Source of the DNA: Littorina saxatilis
Taxonomy: Eukaryota > Mollusca > Gastropoda > Littorinimorpha > Littorinidae
Length of the DNA stretch: 64,000 nucleotides
Direction: 5' to 3'
Assembly (NCBI RefSeq): GCF_037325665.1
Contig: NC_090261.1
Coordinates: 35,138,552-35,202,551 of the forward strand
The position numbers were made by a program, and so were the translations under genes. The notes beneath the pieces were generated by a model. The model did no database searches, had not been told where the DNA came from, and saw only the letters and a program-made list of their open reading frames with translations. Each line of letters opens with the position of its first letter. Positions within the stretch are counted from its first letter, which is position 1. Shown piece after piece: positions 26,701 to 36,979 of the stretch.

Positions 26701-29700
26701 AGAAAACTTAACTTGAAATAGGCTGTGATGAAAAGAACAAACAAACAACAGTTGCAGGCGAAAATTCAAATCAATATATTTATAATAATTCGTGGGTTTA
26801 CCATTTGATACAGAATGTGCACCTGTGTTAAATGAAACAAAGGTGTGTATTATACTGTATATATAATGATTACAACTGGCAATAAATGATACACAAGGTT
26901 ATGAAAAATCAACTCAGCCAAAGAACAAAATGCAGCAACTATTTCTCACTGTGAAAGTGAAATTATTTATGTTCAATGACGGTTTGGGTGGGGTTTGTTA
27001 TAAATGACAATAACCATCAAGAATCATTTACAATAATCATAAAAGTGCATTAGGACTGTGATGGTCTTCTTTTTGGATGAGTATAGTAGTCACAAGAGGG
27101 CATACCTGGAACCAAACTAGAATACAAGAGTGCCTCTTCATCTCTGGTGTCCCTTATAGCTGGAGATGTGCTGTGATCAATGAAAAAATGTCTTTCTTCT
27201 TTTTCTTCTCAGATTAGTGAGGAAATCCCTGTTCAGGGCAACTACCCTCATTTGAAGCTGTTCTTTCATCAAAAGGCCATCACATGACAGATATCACTGT
27301 ACTTTATAGTTTTACTCCTTTTCTCAAACAAAACCTCAAAACACAATCTTAAAAGCCTCAATAGACAATCTTCAGAAATAATGTTGATTTTTTTTGGGCT
27401 GTGGAAGAGTTGCGCCCCTTCAAAACAGTGAGGCAAACACACACGATCACTGATCAGTGGAGGAAAGTAATCATAGCAGCAGTGAAAAGTGAACTCCTAT
27501 TATCATATTGAGCGGACATTGCATTACACGCACATTTGAGCTCATTATTCATTGTGATGCCATGATTGCTTGCCTCCAATTAGGAGCAGTGTGAGCTTGC
27601 CTCTCTGCTTTGAAGGGGAGAAACTCTTCCACAGCTGATAAAAACTGAGACAGATTTATTAACCAACTTTGCCTTTAGTTCAAATAATACATCCCTAGCT
27701 GATCTCTGATTTCCTTCATTTCTTAAAATGAGAAGATTGAGTGATGTGGACGGTACAAATGAAAAAAACACGTGAACCATCCGGGCCTTAGGGAATAACA
27801 GAGCGAAACAAAAATAAATGGAGAAAAGAAGAGGAGAGCGTGCTTACTGAAAGAGAGCACCATCAGCGTCGACAAGACTGACGTCAGCCATGCTGCCACT
27901 GCAAGAGAAGGCGTGCAGCACTCAAGGTCAGGTCAAGGTCAATTAAGTCAAGGACAGGGCACGGCAAGATGCAAGTTAATGACTCTTCAACTTCAACAGA
28001 GCAAACTGCTCTTTCTTGCATTACCCAAGATCCTGTTTTTAAACATCTCTTCTTATTCATTTATGATTACCCAGTACAGTGAAACCTCCCCTGTAATTTT
28101 AAAGCCCGATTATCCCAGATTTAAAGAGGTCATAAAGGGGGGTTCCACTGTATCTCCTCTAAATTTGTGTCTTATTTTACCTGACAAATGACCATGAATC
28201 TGTCTGGCTCTTGTATGTCAGCAGCCAATACTTCACATTGAGAAAGCAAGAGTTTTTCTCTTACATCAAATAAATCATTTCCAAATATGATTTTCCTTCC
28301 TCAGTTTGTCATGTTATACCTGTCAGACTTTTGCAGCTTGCTCTATTGAAGTCTTCTTTTGCTTGAAGTTACTGTTTAACTGTAAATGTTTACGATATTA
28401 TCACAGAAATACACATCAGTTTGTCAAGTGAAACAGTTATTTGAATCATAATATCATAGAGGAATTCATTTGTAGGCATGTCACAAAGACTGTATGAAGC
28501 ACGAAATGTGTCTATCATCGTTTCAGTATATGTCACAGTCATACAAAAAATAGCACTTCCCTCTTATGGTTCTGAAGAAAGTTCATTCTTGTTGATATAA
28601 ATCTACATGCCGTCGCAAGTGTGTAAAACTTTTGTATGTACAATTATGAATACAAATACAACTGTATCTGATTGTGTTACTGTTATCATTTATAACAACA
28701 TTATATTGTAACATGCTGACATGAATTGATAGCCTCTGTGACTCAGGCCTCACTGCGTGTGCTATACTCAAATCCATGCACTGTGTAATCATACAAAAGC
28801 TACTAACATTCCTGTTAGAATTAATACTAGGGTGACATGCTTGGTATTAAATCTGACAAAATACAGACTGCTTCTCTGAATTTTGTTATATCATGCATTT
28901 CACAATACACACTTGACTGAAGCTTATGATTCAGGAAGTCCATGCACGATACCTAAACAAAGTTTCCAAAAGCAATGTCTTGGCGCTGAATCCACCCCCC
29001 CCCCACTGAAAAATAAGTTACAATCTTACTTCAACAGTAACTGCGCTTTTTGGAGCATATAGTACATCAAATTATGGTAAATAATGTGCAGTGTTGCACT
29101 GCTTACCTGAGATTAGCCCTGTTAGATTTGTAGAAACGATGTTGAAGCTGTCCCAGTCTGTGCACATACTTGGCTGTTTCTGTGTCCTCCTGATATCACA
29201 CACACACAGAGACACACACACACAGAGACACACACACACACACACAGAGACACACACACACACACATGCGCACACACACGCACATAAAAACAATGTGTAA
29301 TTTTGGATCATTTCTACAACAGTCGTTTACTTCTCTGACTCTAGTCCGACTTGGTTTCGAGAACTGAGTGTGGATGTACTAACATTTGCAAACTACACTG
29401 GTGAATACAGGGTGTGAAACCCATGTGAATCTGTATTCTTTTTTATCGGGGGAATCACTCAAAGCAAATGATACAATTTAAAGTAATAATCAGTGCCTAC
29501 AAATTGCCTGAATATTAATCAATTAATGGAAATGCAGAATTCAGGCATCACACACACCAAAGACACTACAAAAAACTGCTGTTGTTCAAGAAAATCCCTC
29601 TTTGAACAAAGAAGTTAAAAAACTCTCTCACACTTTTCAGATAATCATCCTGTTTTAAGACATCACAATTCTTTGTCTCATCATACTTCTCTGGTTAAAA

Positions 29701-32700
29701 GGTTTATGAAAGAAATACTCACCATCTGAAACTGCGCCGAACTTTTGGAAGTCTCAACTTCGAAGACTTTCTTGTTCTGATTAAGACGGGCAATCTCTGG
29801 CCACCTGAGAGAAGTGAGAAACAGAAGTGAAAATTACAAAGAAAAGTAAATATTCAAGCAAATGAACAATACTTGTATTCAATATTCACAATAGACAAAT
29901 TCCGAAAATAACTCTGTTGGGTTTGTATGGGTTGTGAAAGAGTGAGTTCCCTTGCATTTGCACAGACAAACATTGCCATGTGCTTCCTGTACACGTGTTT
30001 GAGACGCGCCATCTCGCTAGTGACTGGCCGGTAATGTCACGTGGGAAAGGTTTCCCCATGTGACATTATTTCCCATGTGACATTATAGGCCAGTCATGAG
30101 CGAGTACAGGAAGCACATGGCAATGTCTGTCTGCACAAATGCAAGGGTACTCACTCTTTCACAACCCATGCAGACCCTACAAGAGTTATTTCCAAAAATC
30201 GTCTATTGCAATAATTTGCATGTCAGCTGTAGTTACAATACAACTCACAAAGACACTCATGCAGAAGTAATGCATGCATTCTCTGTGTGCTGCATCTTTT
30301 GAGCACTTTACCAAACTGCGAGGAAAATCAAGAACTTACCTGTAATAGACGGTTGGTTGCCCATCTAGGTAACGAACAAACACTCCTGCGTATGACGTCC
30401 CTAGGTACAAATCTTTCCTGGATTCATCCTGCAAAGTGCCAATAAACCTTGATCAGAAAGTATCAAAAAACAAATCCACTGATATTACTCAAATGTGAGC
30501 TTTGCAAGTAAAGCATGAAAGGAAAACCAACAGCTGAAAGAATTAAGTCAGCATCGTAATACATAAAAGAGGCTTCTGCCATCAACTGTGTCAAGCATTT
30601 GAACATGTTCATCCTACTCTGCCTTACATTTTTAAATAAGCTGAATGTCTTTCATTGAATGTCTTTCAGGTACATAAGCACACTTGCAAGCACACTTTTC
30701 ATACCCTAGAACTTTGAGCACCAAAAAACATGAGCTGTCCAAACTCTGACACATCCAAAGTCCAATTAACATTAACCCACATGCTTGATGACTGGGATGC
30801 TGAGCAAAACTGTGCACAACCACTCTTCCCATCACCCAACTTGTGAAACACTGACTCCATACTATATCACAGCAACCCAACCGCAAAAATACCAAAACGG
30901 CGTCCAACCTTTGCCACATAGAAGTCACAGCCGTAGCCGTCCATTAGCTGCACGTCTTTGATGTACTGAAGCTCAGCACGGGCTGCAGGCAGACCCTGTA
31001 GACTTGCATGCGCGCTGAATACCTCATGCAGCAAGTCAGCGTAGGTTGTCTCATCTTTGGTCATGTTCTGTCAAAACAATGGCGAAAAGATTACTGTCAC
31101 AACTATCAACCAGAAAATTATTGTAAAACCAATCGACGTCAGAACTTTCAGACACCCTCTTTGAGGTTTTTTCCTGAGTTTCTGTTTATAAAGTCATCTC
31201 AATTTGGAATTTCTTCCGCTAAAAGACATGTTCTCTGCTTTTTAAAATTTGGAGAGAAGACAAACAACTCCAACAGGGATTTTCTAAGCTTCTTGTTATG
31301 AGCAGAAATGAAACACAACAAAAATAGCACGCTTAAAATAGGCTTGCCTCCACAGAATGAGAAATCTTTCAAGTTGTTTTTATTTTTATTTCTATTTCAG
31401 TACCACTTGGTTTGTGTACAGTTTTTTGCCTTGGCACAACTCAAAAGCTGTTATTGTGATAAATACATGTCATCTCAAAATTACAAACCTTTGGCAGCAG
31501 TGGGTACTCTTTGAAATAGTCAGCTGTGAACTTCTCCTGCTCATGATCACCAAATTCAGCTGGAAAAAAACCCATGTTTTCTTAGTACAATCATTATGAT
31601 GTTTTCCCAAAATGATACAGATTCTCTCATTCTGACACCTTTTTTTTCTTAAAGACTGTCTTGAAATCTTATCACATTCAAACACTAGATTTTGGGACTT
31701 TATTCTAACTTCAAGAAAATATTTCTGAAAACCAGCTTATACAAAGCTCTCAACTGTGAAATCTGCAGGGGAAAATAGTTGAACATCTCAGCAAAGAGCA
31801 TCCAAATACTGGGAACCACTCCCCCCCCCCCCCCCCCCCCCCTTTTAACTCATTCGCTGCGCGTCGGAACTGGAATTCCGACACCTGTGTTTAGCGTTGG
31901 CTGCGTGCCGGCACTTGAGTTCCGACGGATATCACGAATTTTTAACGGTGTAAACGGTCCTGCTGACCAAGGGAAACAACCCCTGCAATGAACTTCTATC
32001 TGTCTACAGTGGTACCATTCACTGTAAACAGTTCCTTCCCTTAAATTGTTGGGATTAATAAAAATTTTGTTGACGGTGTGCGACCCACGTGTTTTGACTT
32101 TTCCAAGATGGCGGATCGTTCTGCTGAGACGTAGTAACTTGAAAAGAGTGCTAGAACGTGTTATTCAGTACGGTTCTGATCTTGACCTCAGTGATGATGA
32201 TAGTGGAGATGATATTTTAGATTCTGGTGACGATTTTGTGCCAATGGACGATCATTTGGGTGATGATTCGGGCAATGCAAGTGTCGATCATGACATTGTG
32301 TATGATGAACCCATGACGTAGAAAGTTTTTTTGTTTTGCTTCAAATTGGATATTTTGCGTGGATATGAAGACAACAAAAGGTATGTACTTTCAAATGTTT
32401 CATATATTTTCTAAAAGAGTAAGTTTCAAACTTTGCAAAAACATAAGGTATGTAAGGTTATCTTGTGTTGTTGATTTTTAATATTTTTTTCAAAATGGCT
32501 CTAAATCGCGCGTTGGCAGGGAACACAGGGGAAATTTAGCTGCGCAGCGAATGAGTTAAGACCTCAAAAAATCTCAGAAAATCAAGTCTTAAAAAGGAGC
32601 AAGCTTTAAATGAGTTAAAATGTAGGTAAATATACCACACCGGTGACACTGTGACGGTTCCCCTACGCTTTGTGTTCGGTGCCCTGACCCTTTGTGTTCG

Positions 32701-33367
32701 GTTCCCACTCGGTTCCCACACGCCAAAATTCGCGGACAAAACATCCATTTATGGTAGTATTACGCAATGTTGCTCTCTGAGAATGGTCTTGTTAGATCTG
32801 TGAGTGTTTACACTACATGCCTAGGTGCTGTTGGATTGAAGGTTTTTGATATTTTAGCCGTTATTAGGTAGAATGCCTTCCACTTTACTGCAAAACTGCA
32901 TAATTCGTAGCATCGGCAAGAAATATCCTACCAAAAAATGCCTGCTTGGAACTGTCGTTGGTCCAGCAAAAAGTTCAACATGTCTGTAGCAGACAGCCCA
33001 AGTTTCAAGATTGTAGGGCCATCCAAACAGCCGTAATAATAAAAACAACAAAAGTAGTCAGTGAAATTGGCTGTGTTCGGTCCCCACACACTTTTGTGAC
33101 GTAGGCGTGACGGTTCCCATAATTCATTGTGTCGGTCCCCACTTTCTGTGTCGGACCCCACTTTCGACCTAATTTCTCTGTGACGGACCCCACAACCAGC
33201 CTATTTTGTGTCGGTCCCCACACCTTCTTGGATTTATGACTTGCCGGTTACTTGTATCATTGTATTCATTGAATCTAATTGTCTCGGAGTTATTTTTCAG
33301 CAAAAACCGGCAAGGCAGCACCTTTTGTGATACCAAGTAAGTCAGATGACATCAGTATGTGTGTGTA

Positions 33368-33454
<87 letters not shown>

Positions 33455-35285
33455 AACTTTATTAGTTTATGCCACAAATAATGTATAACATTATTTATCT
33501 CTGGGACGGTTCCCAGTATACCAGCAAATTATGTGTTGATCCACCCACACCTTCTTGAACTGGCCTTCCCAATATCTACTCTTAGTCTTAAGGCCTTGGA
33601 GATATGCAATTTGGCACATTTTTAAAATAAAAGATCCACCTGTCGTATGTGAGATTCAGTTTTCAGAGCAAAATGCTGCCCAGGGACTTCTAGTGGTGAT
33701 TGAAAAAAAAAAAAAGAGTACTTGCCTGTGTCAAGTATGTGTCTTTATCCACGCTTGTTGTAAGAGGCAACTTTTCCCAGCTCCTTGTGTTCATGACTGC
33801 TTTCTCTTAAAATTAATTACTTTATGACAGTCAGAATACAATGGAACAAGGCTACATAAACCCTGACAGCCTACGACAACGGCCCGACTAAGGCTCAACA
33901 CCGCGCCAATAAATTCAGCATTGGGCCAATGTTGGGCCATGATTGCTCCGTTTTCGTAGGCTATCAGGGTCAAAGATACATATTGGTAAACTAGTAAAAT
34001 ACATGTTCAGCATCATCAGCAATACCACAAAAGGATTAAAACAAGAAATTCCTCCGATAGGAACTACACCCCCGTCAAAGGGAAATAACCTTCTCAGTTG
34101 GTGGCAGTGAGAATGGTTATTTCCCTTTGACCAACGGGGGTGTCCGTCTATACCAGGCCTTGTATAATTTTAATCCACCAATAACTCCCTAACCGTGTGT
34201 TTGACTGGTCCCAATTTTTGTAAGGACCGTCTCAGGAATGTATAGAATCTGTTCACCAAGTTTGGTGACGATCGGTCCGTTCATTCTTGAGATCTACTTG
34301 CGAACACAAACACATCGAGTGAAACCTATACACACCCCTATACCGGGGGTGTAAAAATCCTATTAGCTGTATGTCAGCGGCACAATGCAACCAGAACCAG
34401 CTTTTATGTGGAGTGATCGGGTGCTGGTCACTACCGCGAGCGTCACTACCGCGAGTACCACTACCGCGTCTCACACTAAAGTTGTGTTTCCGTACCCGCG
34501 ATAGCGTTTTTCCAGCGGTGCGACGAAAATCAAGCACATAGAAAATGACCAGGAGTGTTTCCACACGCGCGACGCGTTAGCGGCGCGACAAGCGGCAAGC
34601 GACGCGATTTTTTTGAAAAGGTCCTGGAGCGATTTTTTCGCGTTGTCGCGCGGCAACGCGGGAGTTTACAGATTTTACCGCATGTTTAAAACGCAAGTAC
34701 GGAAACACGTCACGCGTTTGCGCGCGTTTTCTTTTGTCGCTGCCGCTGTCGCGGGTACGGAAACAGAACTTACCGCGAGTACGACACTACCGCGAGTACG
34801 ACACTACCGCGAGTATAACACTACCGCGTGTCACACTACCGCGAGTATAACATTACCGCGTGTCATTTTATGACTTCCATGGCTGAAGGCAAAGGTTGAA
34901 ATGTTTCCTTGAAATATAAAACAAAAAGGCCTGGTCTGTTCTCTGAACACTAATTCAATGTTTGTCATGCTAACCAAGAACTCAAAACGATCAGAACACA
35001 CTATCAGAATACATATAGAATGGGTTGCTTCCAATCAAAGCCGTTAGAACACAAACTCACAAGAAGTAAGTTTGCATGCGTTCTCTCTACGGTTATGGTA
35101 CTCGCGGTTGTGGTACGCGCGGTAGTGTGACACGCCGGGCAGTGTTATACTCGCGGTAGTGTCGTACTCGCGGTAGTGTGACACGCGGTAGTGTTACACG
35201 CGGTAGTGTCGTACTCGCCGTAGTGTGACACGCGGTAGTGACGCTCGCGGTAGTGTCGCATAACCGGAGTGATCTGGAAAGGTGT

Positions 35286-35338
<53 letters not shown>

Positions 35339-36907
35339 NNNNNNNNNNNNNNNNNNNNNNNNNNNNNNNNNNNNNNNNNNNNNNNNNNNNNNNNNNNNNN
35401 NNNNNNNNNNNNNNNNNNNNNNNNNNNNNNNNNNNNNNNNNNNNNNNNNNNNNNNNNNNNNNNNNNNNNNNNNNNNNNNNNNNNNNNNNNNNNNNNNNNN
35501 NNNNNNNNNNNNNNNNNNNNNNNNNNNNNNNNNNNNNNATTTCTTCTATCTCTCTATATCCCTCTATCTGTCTCTCTTTCACTCTCTCTCTCTCTCTCTC
35601 TCGGGGTCTCGGGACGGCACGAGATCAAGCAGGGCGGATTTTTCACTGCTGCGATCTCTCCAGCTCGAAATTCTTCATTACTCTACCACAATGTCTGTTG
35701 CTGGACTTCCAACCGCAGTAAAAGCCATGCTAGAGGCCCTGCTTGCTGAAAATCAGCTAACTTCCTGGAAAGTTGCCTCTGAAGGAAGCAAGACAGTCGT
35801 TGTTTTTCGAATGACCAGTAGCAGCACAGCCGCCATTACCGCTCACTCAACCAGTAAACAACAGTTTCGTCGCAAGCCCCCCAGCCAGCTACGACGTGAT
35901 GCGATGAGGGCCGAAGCCTACACAAGATCCAAACAACAGGAACAACAACAGGAACAACAGGCAAGTCCCCTTTTTCGCCCAACCCCCCTATTTTCCCCCA
36001 CGCCAGAAAAGGAAAGTGTAGGCAAAGATGACAGATGTGACACACAGTATGAGCAAGCAAGCATTCCATCGCTGTCACCATTGCATCACTATGGCAATTC
36101 AGCACGTGAAAACCGTGAATTAGATATCGCCGAACGGGCGACTGACTTTGAAACTGGGTCACTGGCTGACATGCATGCGTGCTATGTAAACAAAAACACT
36201 GACTTGGTGGAAGAAAGTGCAGTGGATTCAGAGATGAGTGAGGGGAAGGGGAAGGCGCTGCGGAAGGGGGACTCGGAGACAGAAGAGGAACGTGTTATTG
36301 AGAACAGTGCAGAGCAGGCTGGTTTTCTCCTAGATGATATCTACGAACAAGTGGGTGCAGTGACAAATACGAAGAAGCAGAGAAGGCTGAGGGATATCCG
36401 CCGTAACCAGTCCATACACCACGCGGTGCTAGACAAGCGTTTTGAACAGAACGTGCTTGTATGCGAATCGGACGACATCGTGCTAAGATACGACATAAGA
36501 GAAAGGAAAGTGACTGATTGGTACATCAAAATGAGAGACTCTTCAGCGCGCTGTCTGAAGAGGTCGAAACCTCTGAGCAAAGACGACTTCGCAGAAGACA
36601 GAAGGCAGGCGACCAGAGACCTGAATGTTTTGGCGGCAGCCGTGAGACTGTACCTGGGCTGATCTTCGACCTGCATTGTTAATGGAAATAACGAACAAAG
36701 ACCCCCGTGTGACGGACGTGCACATCCTACACCTAGCTGTGTGCACAGACTGACTCGCTATCGGACTTCCAGTAGCGAGAATCTTTTCGCGATCGTGCAT
36801 GTTTCGGTATCCAGAAAGCTTTGTACGTCGACATCCCAACCCCACAACACCCTTTCGCTAAAAACCATTCAGTGTTTCCGCGAATAAAACATTCTGATTC
36901 TGATTCT

Positions 36908-36979
<72 letters not shown>

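Noticed and set aside
32854-33223. Frames of 65-77 residues repeated at 37118-37487
   Set aside because: They are equal only because the arms are inverted copies. The content is shaped by the GGTCCCCAC repeats.
35145-35749. Long frames across 35339-35538
   Set aside because: They only bridge the N gap and CT repeat. The real start of the orphan ORF is the ATG at 35691.
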